From Pseudochryseolinea flava (lineage in GTDB: Bacteria > Bacteroidota > Bacteroidia > Cytophagales > Cyclobacteriaceae), in contig NZ_QMFY01000007.1 in NCBI RefSeq assembly GCF_003286915.1, positions 124,001-188,000 on the forward strand: a stretch of 64,000 bases of DNA. The letters are read 5' to 3'. Shown here in pieces: positions 54,691 through 63,028 of this stretch. Numbering within the stretch: position 1 is the first letter of the stretch; each line of letters starts with the position of its first letter. The notes under the pieces were generated by a model, which was not told the DNA's origin, did not search any database, and saw only the letters and a program-made list of their open reading frames with translations. Position numbers and translations under genes: made by a program.

Positions 54691-56187
54691 TTGAGTACTT
54701 ATATTGCCATATGGTTTCTTCACTTAAACACAGATTGGTTTTCACTTCGTCAACCTGTGTTAAAAACATTGCCATTGGTATTGCGTACACCATCTCATGG
54801 AAGAATGGTGATAACCAGCACAAATGCCGTTGCTGAATCCAAAGGCATCAGAAAAGGAATGGTACTGGCTGATGCCCGTGCCATTATACCAGACCTCCAA
54901 ATAATAGACGACCAAGCTGATCTTCCACAAAAACTTTTACGGCGTATAGCGGAATGGTGTATTCGTTTTACGCCCATTGTTGCTGTTGACCTTCCCGACG
55001 GACTTTTGTTTGATGCTAGTGGATGTTCCCATCTGTGGGGTGGCGATGAAGCCTATGTAGGTGACATCGTTAAACGTTTAACACAACGTGGCTATAACAT
55101 TCGTGTAGCACTTGCAGATACACCTGGGGCTGCTTGGGCTGTCGCACGTTTTGGCAATGATTCACTGATCATACCGAAGGGAAAACAATTGGAAGCAATT
55201 CTTCCCTTACCGCCAGAAGCATTGCGTTTAGACGTAGAAAATTGTGAGCGACTTCATAAACTCGGCTTTCATCAGATTCAACAATTTATTAATCTACCAC
55301 GCGCATCACTGCGTCGTCGATTTGGGCAACAAGTACTAACACAATTGGATAAAGTATTGGGAAGCGAAGTAGAATTTCTCGATCCTGTTATTCCTGTAGT
55401 TTCTTATCAGGAAAGACTTCCATGTTTGGAGCCAATCATAACCGTTACAGGTATTGAGATTGCCTTGCAAGAATTATTAACCATGCTTTGTTTAAGATTA
55501 CAGCAAGACCAGAAAGGAGTTCGTACGGCAATATTTAAAAGTTATCGCGTAGATGGAAAAATCGAGCACGTTGAAATCTCTACCAATCGTCCTTCACATC
55601 ATGTAAAACATTTATTCAAATTATTTGAACTTAAACTTTCATCTATAGAGCCTGCGCTAGGAATTGAGCTTTTCGTTTTAGAGGCATCAAAAGTTGAAGA
55701 TCATTTTTCGAAACAAGAAAAGATGTGGGAAGATACAGGTGGGTTAGATGACATCAGGCTTGCAGAACTTCTCGATCGCATTGCCAGTAGGGTTGGCATG
55801 TATGCTATTCACCGTTATGTCCCTGCGGAACACTATTGGCCAGAACGTTCTTTCAAAAAGGCTAACTCTCTGCAGGAGGAACTTACAACGTCTTGGCGGA
55901 CTGATAAGCAACGTCCGCTTCAAATTCTTCGAAGGCCTGAGCGCATTGAAGTAACAGCACCAATACCAGATTATCCCCCCATGTTGTTTATCTATAAGGG
56001 AAGGATACACAAGATCGTTAAAGCCGATGGTCCTGAACGCATTGAACAAGAATGGTGGCTTCAACAAGGGCAACATCGCGACTACTATCATGTAGAAGAT
56101 GAATCAGGACATCGATACTGGCTCTTTCGATTAGGACATTATCATGACAAGATTTTCCAATGGTTTATACACGGCTATTTCAGTTAA
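54691..56187 (+). CDS. imuB: ImuB, catalytically degenerate Y-family polymerase
   Basis: A 498-aa Y-family (DinB-like) protein. The start is TTG at 54691: an in-frame TAA at 54679 precedes it and the conserved N-terminus (YIAIWFLHLNTDW) begins immediately after. The catalytic acids of active Y-family enzymes are missing: residues 5-13 lack the first Asp and the usual S-x-D-E-A strand reads LLFDASG (105-111). ImuB proteins are known to be inactive polymerases that bridge the beta clamp and DnaE2. The two helix-hairpin-helix regions and the C-terminal domain are full length. dnaE2 begins 26 bp downstream. Confidence 0.9.
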   Translation: MSTYIAIWFLHLNTDWFSLRQPVLKTLPLVLRTPSHGRMVITSTNAVAESKGIRKGMVLADARAIIPDLQIIDDQADLPQKLLRRIAEWCIRFTPIVAVDLPDGLLFDASGCSHLWGGDEAYVGDIVKRLTQRGYNIRVALADTPGAAWAVARFGNDSLIIPKGKQLEAILPLPPEALRLDVENCERLHKLGFHQIQQFINLPRASLRRRFGQQVLTQLDKVLGSEVEFLDPVIPVVSYQERLPCLEPIITVTGIEIALQELLTMLCLRLQQDQKGVRTAIFKSYRVDGKIEHVEISTNRPSHHVKHLFKLFELKLSSIEPALGIELFVLEASKVEDHFSKQEKMWEDTGGLDDIRLAELLDRIASRVGMYAIHRYVPAEHYWPERSFKKANSLQEELTTSWRTDKQRPLQILRRPERIEVTAPIPDYPPMLFIYKGRIHKIVKADGPERIEQEWWLQQGQHRDYYHVEDESGHRYWLFRLGHYHDKIFQWFIHGYFS

Positions 56188-56213
56188 TCATGTTGATTCT
56201 TAAGGAATGTTAA

Positions 56214-59200
56214 ATGAAGTACACTGAACTTCAAGTAACGACAAACTTTTCTTTTCTTCGTGGAGCATCGCATCCGGAAGAACTGGTGGAGCATGCCGTG
56301 CAGTTAGGATACGATGCCATTGCCATTACCGATCGAAACAGTTTGGCTGGGATTGTTCGAGCGCATGTCGCTGCAAAAAAATTAGGAATCAGAATTATAC
56401 CCGCTTGTCGTGTCGATTTTCTCGATGGATCAAGTGTACTTTGTTATCCTACTGATATCCATGCTTACGCACGACTCTCCGCACTGCTTACGTTGGGAAA
56501 TAGCCGAGCGGAAAAAGGACAATGCATCCTTTATAAGGAAGATCTATATCAGCACGCAAAAGGTTTAATATGTATCATCATTCCTCCTTCATCCTTAAAT
56601 AAGAATTTTGATTTCGAAGATTCTTTTAAGAACGAAATCCAAGAATACCGACGTGTATTATCTCAAAATCTTTATATCGCAGCGACTAAAACTTACGATG
56701 GAATTGATGCAAAAATACTTCATCGTATTCATCAGATATCAAAGGAATTTAAAATTCCTGTTGTCGCGACAAATGATGTGCATTACCATAATACAGCGCG
56801 CCGCGAGTTACAAGATATAGTAACGTGTGTACGCGAAAAATGCACGATACACAACGCTGGCTTTAGATTGCATGCTAATGCAGAAAGATTCTTAAAGCCC
56901 ATGGAAGAAATGCATCGCTTGTTTCGCCAATATCCTGATGCTATTATCAATACACAAATTATTGCTGATGCATGCACATTTTCTCTTCAAGAATTAAAGT
57001 ACTGTTATCCCAAAGAAGTTAATGACTCTGGCAAAACACCACAAGAACAGCTTGTCTATTTGACGTGGGTTGGTGCACATGAGATATTTGGAACCGAGAT
57101 ACCTCAAAAAATAAAAGATACTATTGAATACGAATTAAAGTTCATCGCTCAAGTGAACTATGCGGAGTATTTCCTCACCGTTCACGATATTGTTACCTAT
57201 GCAAAAAGTAAAAAAATTCTTTATCAAGGTAGGGGATCTGCTGCCAACTCAACTGTTTGTTATTGTTTAGGTATCACCTCCGTAGATCCTTCAAAGTTCG
57301 AATTACTTTTTGAACGTTTTATTTCTTCGGCAAGAAATGAACCACCCGACATTGATGTAGACTTTGAACATGAACGCCGAGAAGAGGTGATGCAATATGT
57401 GTATCAAAAATACGGACGCGAACGTGCCGCTATCGTTGCCACTGTAACACAGCAACATCACAAGGGGGCTATTCGCGATGTCGGTAAAGCCATGGGGCTT
57501 TCAGTAGATATCATTAATCGTTTGTCCGGACTGATTTGGGATTTCGCTGATGACGGATTCGATCGAAGAAGAATTCTAAGCCAGGGAATTAATCCGGATG
57601 ATCCTACCATTCACAAAGTACTTCAGCTTACACACCAATTCATTGGATTTCCCCGGCAACTTGGACAACATACTGGGGGCTTTGTCATTACAGATGGGCT
57701 GCTCTCTGATCTTTGTCCAGTACTCAATGCCCGAATGAAAGATCGAACTTGTATTGAATGGAATAAGGACGACATCGAGGCACTTGGTTTTCTGAAAATC
57801 GACATCCTTGCCTTGGGCATGCTTACGTGTATCCGTAAAGCCTTCGACCTTGCCGAAAAACACTACGGACTTCAACTCACCCTTGCCAATATACCACAAG
57901 ACCAAGAGGAAGTTTATGAAATGATTAGTCATGCCGATACTATTGGTGTTTTTCAAATCGAAAGTCGCGCTCAGCAATCGATGTTACCAAGATTACGGCC
58001 GAAATGTTTCTACGATCTTGTGATTGAAGTTGCCATCGTTCGACCAGGACCTATTCAAGGCGATATGGTTCATCCATATTTACGACGAAGAAACGGTGAG
58101 GAACCTATCGAATATCCGTCTAAAGAACTTGAAGATATTTTAAAAAGAACACTAGGCGTACCGTTGTTTCAGGAGCAGGCAATGAAAATTGCCATCGTCG
58201 CTGCTGGGTTTTCTCCCGCTGAAGCCGATGAGCTCAGGAGAAGTATGGCTACTTTTAAAGCCAAGGGAAAGGTGTCGTTCTTTGAAAAGAAGCTTATCGA
58301 TGGCATGATGACCAAAGGATATACCGAAGAGTATGCACGCCGGGTATTTCGCCAGCTTGAGGGTTTTGGTAGCTATGGGTTCCCTGAAAGTCATGCGGTC
58401 AGTTTCGCATTGCTCGTTTATGTTTCATCATGGCTCAAATGTTATCATCCGGATGTATTTGCTTGTGCTTTACTGAATAGTATGCCCATGGGATTCTATC
58501 AACCTGCGCAAATAATCATTGATGCTCAAAAACACGATGTTATCGTAAGGCCAGTTGATATCAATCATTCATCATGGGATAATGTGCTTGAAGAAAAAAC
58601 AAATAAATATTGCGCGCTTCGACTAGGGTTTCGGCAGGTGAAAGGTTTACGTGAAGACGACATCAAGATACTGCTGGAAAAAAGAGGAGAGGGCTATCAA
58701 ACGATTCATGAATTGCAGGCAATTGGTCTTTCTGAAACATTGCTAGAAAATTTGGCAGATGCAGATGCCTTTAGATCCATCAAGCACGACCGACGCGAAG
58801 CGTTATGGGAGGTCTCTACTAAAGACAAACCACTCGCGATCTATCGGGATCAACATACAAGTGATATTGTTGAAGACAAAATTACGCTTCCTAAAATGAC
58901 ATTGTCCGAACACGTTGTCTATGATTATGCTACCACATCGCTCTCGTTAAAAGCGCATCCTGTCAGTTTTGTGCGAAAAGATTTAGAAAGACTTCGCATA
59001 ACCCCAGCTTCCAAACTAGAACAAACAAAGGATGGCGACCAGGTAAAGGTAGCCGGGTTAATTCTCGTTCGTCAGCGTCCAGGAACTGCGAGTGGTATTT
59101 GTTTTATTACCATTGAAGATGAAACAGGAACAGCAAACCTTGTCGTATTCAAAAATTTATTCGACAAATACAGGAAGGAAATTATTCAGTCCAAACTATT

Positions 59201-59429
59201 GATGGTCGAAGGTCAAGTACAGAAGGAGGGAGAGGTGATCCACGTCGTTGTAAAGCGATGTTACAACGTATCCAAGCTGCTGCAGCAACTTACATCCACG
59301 CAAGGAGAAATACCGACCGCTCCAAAATCACGCGCCGATGAAACATCATCACCGTTTCTAACAAAACCCACAGCCGAAAGTGAAATCATCCAGGGAAAGA
59401 TATTTCCAGACGGAAGAAATTTCAGATAG
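56214..59429 (+). CDS. dnaE2: Error-prone DNA polymerase III alpha subunit DnaE2
   Basis: A 1071-aa C-family polymerase that performs translesion synthesis with ImuA and ImuB. The PHP domain begins at residue 1 (YTELQVTTNFSFLRGAS, then AITDRNS). Catalytic aspartates are intact: D381 and D383 in PPDIDVDFEHERR and D530 in LKIDILALG. The helix-hairpin-helix region and a C-terminal OB-fold (ITIEDETGTANLVVF) follow. Length is normal for DnaE2, shorter than replicative DnaE. Last gene of the cassette; no obvious terminator downstream. Confidence 0.96.
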   Translation: MKYTELQVTTNFSFLRGASHPEELVEHAVQLGYDAIAITDRNSLAGIVRAHVAAKKLGIRIIPACRVDFLDGSSVLCYPTDIHAYARLSALLTLGNSRAEKGQCILYKEDLYQHAKGLICIIIPPSSLNKNFDFEDSFKNEIQEYRRVLSQNLYIAATKTYDGIDAKILHRIHQISKEFKIPVVATNDVHYHNTARRELQDIVTCVREKCTIHNAGFRLHANAERFLKPMEEMHRLFRQYPDAIINTQIIADACTFSLQELKYCYPKEVNDSGKTPQEQLVYLTWVGAHEIFGTEIPQKIKDTIEYELKFIAQVNYAEYFLTVHDIVTYAKSKKILYQGRGSAANSTVCYCLGITSVDPSKFELLFERFISSARNEPPDIDVDFEHERREEVMQYVYQKYGRERAAIVATVTQQHHKGAIRDVGKAMGLSVDIINRLSGLIWDFADDGFDRRRILSQGINPDDPTIHKVLQLTHQFIGFPRQLGQHTGGFVITDGLLSDLCPVLNARMKDRTCIEWNKDDIEALGFLKIDILALGMLTCIRKAFDLAEKHYGLQLTLANIPQDQEEVYEMISHADTIGVFQIESRAQQSMLPRLRPKCFYDLVIEVAIVRPGPIQGDMVHPYLRRRNGEEPIEYPSKELEDILKRTLGVPLFQEQAMKIAIVAAGFSPAEADELRRSMATFKAKGKVSFFEKKLIDGMMTKGYTEEYARRVFRQLEGFGSYGFPESHAVSFALLVYVSSWLKCYHPDVFACALLNSMPMGFYQPAQIIIDAQKHDVIVRPVDINHSSWDNVLEEKTNKYCALRLGFRQVKGLREDDIKILLEKRGEGYQTIHELQAIGLSETLLENLADADAFRSIKHDRREALWEVSTKDKPLAIYRDQHTSDIVEDKITLPKMTLSEHVVYDYATTSLSLKAHPVSFVRKDLERLRITPASKLEQTKDGDQVKVAGLILVRQRPGTASGICFITIEDETGTANLVVFKNLFDKYRKEIIQSKLLMVEGQVQKEGEVIHVVVKRCYNVSKLLQQLTSTQGEIPTAPKSRADETSSPFLTKPTAESEIIQGKIFPDGRNFR

Positions 59430-59508
59430 TCATTCGCAACAAAGATTCAGCGAATAGTAATGGCAAAAGGGCGTTTAGAACAGAGCCAAATGCTTATTAT
59501 TGCAAGCT

Positions 59509-60504
59509 ATGAAAAAGGTTGGGCTCACATTGGGGAAATTTGCTCCGCTTCATCGTGGTCATCAATATATGATTGAGACGGCACTGCAAGAAATGGACGA
59601 AGTGTTAGTTATCATCTATGAAGCGAAAGAAATTACAACGGTACCACTACACTCCAGAGCACAATGGATTAAATCGCTATATCCTTCTGTAAAAGTAATA
59701 GAAGCGCCGGACGGGCCGACTGAAGTTGGCTATACGGAGCGAATCAAAAAGATGCACGAGACCTATATCCTGGCGTTGCTGAATGGCACCAACATCTCTC
59801 ACTTTTACAGCAGCGAACCCTATGGTGAACACATGAGCGCTGCACTGAAAGCCGTCAACAGAATTGTCGACACAGCGCGCGTAAACATTCCGATCTCAGC
59901 AACAGCGATCCGCAACAATACATTTGCAAACAAGTCTTTTCTCGACCCATTGGTATATCGGAGTCTGATTACCAATGTAGTCTTTCTGGGAGCACCTTCT
60001 ACGGGAAAATCAACAATCGCAGAAGCATGTGCCAAACATTTTCAAACATCCTTTATGCCTGAATATGGTCGTGAATATTGGGAGTTATATAACGTCGACA
60101 GAAGACTATCAGCAACACAGCTCGTCGATTTAGCGCATGGACATATTGAAAGGGAAAACGAAAAACTGTTGAAAGCCGACCGATATCTTTTTACAGACAC
60201 AAATGCCATTACAACCTTCATGTTCTCAAATTACTACCATCGCTATGCGTTGCCTGAACTTGCTGACTTAGCTAAAGTAGCTGAAAAGCGATATCACTGC
60301 GTGTTTCTTTGTGATGTTGATATTCCTTATGACGACACTTGGGATCGTTCTGGTGATGTTAATCGGAAACAATTTCAAGAAGAGATTATCACAGATCTTG
60401 AAAAACGAAATATTCCTTTTAAATTATTGAGTGGAAGCGTAGAAGAACGCATTAGAAAAGTAGCATTAGAATTAGCGAACCTGCAAAAGATATTCATACC
60501 ATGA
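59509..60504 (+). CDS. nadR: NadR-like bifunctional NMN adenylyltransferase / ribosylnicotinamide kinase
   Basis: A 331-aa NAD-salvage enzyme. The ATG at 59509 is preferred over a TTG at 59500. Residues ~1-150 form the nucleotidyltransferase domain (GKFAPLHRGHQ with HRGH at 15-18; a late ISATAIRNN segment). Residues ~155-331 form a P-loop kinase domain (GAPSTGKST at 161-169; YGREYWELY; TDTNAITT). No N-terminal HTH is present, so unlike enterobacterial NadR it should be enzymatic only. Its stop overlaps the start of the MoxR-like ATPase gene (ATGA), coupling NAD salvage to that module. Confidence 0.93.
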   Translation: MKKVGLTLGKFAPLHRGHQYMIETALQEMDEVLVIIYEAKEITTVPLHSRAQWIKSLYPSVKVIEAPDGPTEVGYTERIKKMHETYILALLNGTNISHFYSSEPYGEHMSAALKAVNRIVDTARVNIPISATAIRNNTFANKSFLDPLVYRSLITNVVFLGAPSTGKSTIAEACAKHFQTSFMPEYGREYWELYNVDRRLSATQLVDLAHGHIERENEKLLKADRYLFTDTNAITTFMFSNYYHRYALPELADLAKVAEKRYHCVFLCDVDIPYDDTWDRSGDVNRKQFQEEIITDLEKRNIPFKLLSGSVEERIRKVALELANLQKIFIP

Positions 60505-62090
60505 GTGAACTGTTTGATAAAGCGAAGGGATTTTTTCAAAAGGTACCACAAGCGCCTACTAATCCGCACTCGGAACCGAGTAAAGTAAAATTTGATGTTC
60601 ATGACCTCTATGGCAGTGATGAACAAAAAGCCGATCAAGGAACCGTCGCTTATGATGAAAAATTAAGACAAGCATACTTTTGGATTACCAACACGGCAAT
60701 TATCAGTCCATACTACGATATTGAATACGATGACGGTGATGGGAAACAATTTGTATTTGGCGATAGTAAAGTGAAACTGACATTGCCGAATGGACAGAGT
60801 TATTCAAGCTTTGTTCTGATCCCATTACTCAATCTAGTTGTTCGGGGTAAATGTTTGATCGTCGGAGGGCCTGGTCGTGGAAAGACAGCGACGGCTGTAT
60901 TGCTAGGATTACTTGCTGGGTACTCGAAGACCGACGTGCTACGTGCCATTCAACATGGACAGCCACAGATGACAATAAGTGATCTTCTCGGGCATCCGCT
61001 TCCTGCCGATATGGTGAAAGCAGAAAAAACTTCAGACATCCGTATCGCTTGGCGAAAATGGTTGAGCATGCGCGTTAAAATTATCGATGAGTACAACCGT
61101 ATCCCTACGCGCACGCAATCTGCGTTACTAACCGTACTCGCTGACAATTATGCTGAGATCTTTGATCAGATCTATGAATGCCCGCCGTCGTCGTGGTATC
61201 TTACGGCGAATGATGATGCGGGCGGAGGTACTTATCAAATTATCGAAGCTTTAAAAGATCGGATAGATATTGTTATACGTGCCTTTCATTTCAATACACG
61301 CTTTATCGAAGATCTTCAAAAGCGAATTGAACTGAATTTTAAACCGGAATCGATGATCCCAGAAGAGATCATTTTTTCTGAAGAAGAATTGGATACGGTT
61401 TCAAAACAAATTCGTGAAATAGAAATTCCCAGTGCGCTGCGTAAGCGAATAGAATTCTTTTGTAGAAATTTTGAATTCTTCGAACCTGCATCCGATCGTA
61501 TCGAATACATGACCAAGGATACCGCCAAATTATCAGGCGTCGATTTCCACACGTTGTTCAGCCAAGATAACGGCAAAGATCATGTGAAAGATCTTGGCTC
61601 CCAAACCATCAATGGAATCTCCGTAAGGAAGATTCAAACGCTTCTCATTTTTTCTAAAGCATTGGCCTACTTCCGTGGTAATCGTGCCGTTGAACTTGAA
61701 GACATCCGGCAGATTATGCCTTTCGTGTTGCATGATTCCTTCACCCAACATTTGGAATCTCCATTCTTTGATCAACCCGGAAATGAAAAATATCGCGTTG
61801 ACCGTATTATCTGGATTAGAAAATTATTTGATCTATCATGTGAGGAATACCTCAGTCAAAATCTGGACCATGACGACCCTGTCGAAAAATTTGAAGCAGA
61901 GTTTAAAAAAGGACTTGAGAATATTTCATTACGTGATATCGAGAAAAGATTATTAGAAATAGAGAAACAGCTTTACACGTGGTCGCAAGACAAGAAACTA
62001 TATGGATTTAGAGCTGATGATATTTTAAAATTGAAGTATCTGTATCAACGATACACTAACTACAGGCGCTGGCTGCAATGGAAAAAATAA
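60501..62090 (+). CDS. MoxR-type AAA+ ATPase
   Basis: A 529-aa AAA+ ATPase. Residues ~95-290 hold the ATPase core: Walker A GGPGRGKTA (122-130), Walker B with D196-E197 (VKIIDEYNR) and a sensor-1 Asn (N237, YLTANDD). The arrangement (helix 2 insert, DRIDIVI region) is that of MoxR ATPases, which remodel or assemble partner proteins. The C-terminal third (~300-529) is helical and specific to this subgroup. It overlaps nadR by 4 bp and the next gene by 13 bp, forming a tightly coupled operon with a bpX-like protein and a metallopeptidase-like protein. Confidence 0.9.
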   Translation: MSELFDKAKGFFQKVPQAPTNPHSEPSKVKFDVHDLYGSDEQKADQGTVAYDEKLRQAYFWITNTAIISPYYDIEYDDGDGKQFVFGDSKVKLTLPNGQSYSSFVLIPLLNLVVRGKCLIVGGPGRGKTATAVLLGLLAGYSKTDVLRAIQHGQPQMTISDLLGHPLPADMVKAEKTSDIRIAWRKWLSMRVKIIDEYNRIPTRTQSALLTVLADNYAEIFDQIYECPPSSWYLTANDDAGGGTYQIIEALKDRIDIVIRAFHFNTRFIEDLQKRIELNFKPESMIPEEIIFSEEELDTVSKQIREIEIPSALRKRIEFFCRNFEFFEPASDRIEYMTKDTAKLSGVDFHTLFSQDNGKDHVKDLGSQTINGISVRKIQTLLIFSKALAYFRGNRAVELEDIRQIMPFVLHDSFTQHLESPFFDQPGNEKYRVDRIIWIRKLFDLSCEEYLSQNLDHDDPVEKFEAEFKKGLENISLRDIEKRLLEIEKQLYTWSQDKKLYGFRADDILKLKYLYQRYTNYRRWLQWKK

Positions 62091-63028
62091 GCTATGGTCC
62101 TTTAATTGAACACCTGCAGATAAAAGGTGACTATTATAATCAGCGGTATCGCGAGTACGAGTTACGGCATGGCACCATTGATTCGGCGCTCATTGCAATG
62201 TGGATCGTTCAAGTGATTGAACCAATAGTGTCGGCGACAGCAAGTAAAGAAGAAGATGTAGGGAAAGTTTTTAATCCAATGTATGATGCGCTGCTTTCAT
62301 TGCTAGGGAATCAACTGGCGATTACGTTTGAATCTGAGTATCGATATGCGTGGCTGATGCTCAAGAAGAACCCGAACCTCGTGCGGCACTCGTGCACAGA
62401 AATAATGGCTGCATTAAATTCGGCACTCACTACAGTTCGAAAATACCAGCCGACGAAGACGATGATGTGGATTGACATGGTGAGCAAATCATTACCACAA
62501 TGTCTAACGCTTGACGATTTCTTGAAATGTGGACGAATCAGCGCATGGTCGGTGGGGCTAGCACAACTGAGGAAACGGTCTTTAGAAGATCTGCAGTCAT
62601 TATCATTTTCGCTGAAAGAAGTCGTGAATAACCGCGGGCCGTTCTTGCAACAGATTGCAACCAAACAATGGTTATCGCATACCCCGGCATTTGTTGGAAA
62701 GGTTGGAGGCTTCGTTGGAAATGGTGGAACATTTCATTGTCCACCGAAAGTTTCAGCGATAGATTCAGAAATTGTAGCCTCAGACAATGAGGACGCTTCC
62801 GTATTGTTTGCGGATGGTTTCGGATCAATACTCGTTCAGGGAACACCCTTTCTTGCGAAAGACGCTGCACAATTGGCAACAACAAAAGTCTTGAATGATT
62901 TTCGATCACGTTATGGAAAATCAATTGTTCCATTCGATGACATCACCTCAGCAGTGCTCACACACAACACACTGGTAATTTCAAGGGAAAGCTCTTTTTT
63001 TCTTTACATCTATGGATGGCAAAATTAA
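62078..63028 (+). CDS. bpX-like protein of MoxR ternary module, function unknown (316 aa)
   Basis: Not firmly recognised. The first ~200 residues are helical. From ~210 the sequence turns beta-rich with GKVGGFVGNGGTFHCPP and VLFADGFGSILVQG, a pattern I associate with the beta-propeller (bpX) partners of MoxR-vWA ternary systems; this is from memory of the family, not a search. No signal peptide, TM or catalytic motif. It overlaps both neighbours (13 and 17 bp), so the three proteins are probably made in fixed ratio. Confidence 0.7.
   Translation: MEKISYGPLIEHLQIKGDYYNQRYREYELRHGTIDSALIAMWIVQVIEPIVSATASKEEDVGKVFNPMYDALLSLLGNQLAITFESEYRYAWLMLKKNPNLVRHSCTEIMAALNSALTTVRKYQPTKTMMWIDMVSKSLPQCLTLDDFLKCGRISAWSVGLAQLRKRSLEDLQSLSFSLKEVVNNRGPFLQQIATKQWLSHTPAFVGKVGGFVGNGGTFHCPPKVSAIDSEIVASDNEDASVLFADGFGSILVQGTPFLAKDAAQLATTKVLNDFRSRYGKSIVPFDDITSAVLTHNTLVISRESSFFLYIYGWQN

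Noticed and set aside
54633-54836. ATG-initiated frame just before imuB, possible frameshifted ImuB start
   Set aside because: Its product shows no ImuB similarity; the TTG frame alone carries the conserved ImuB N-terminus.
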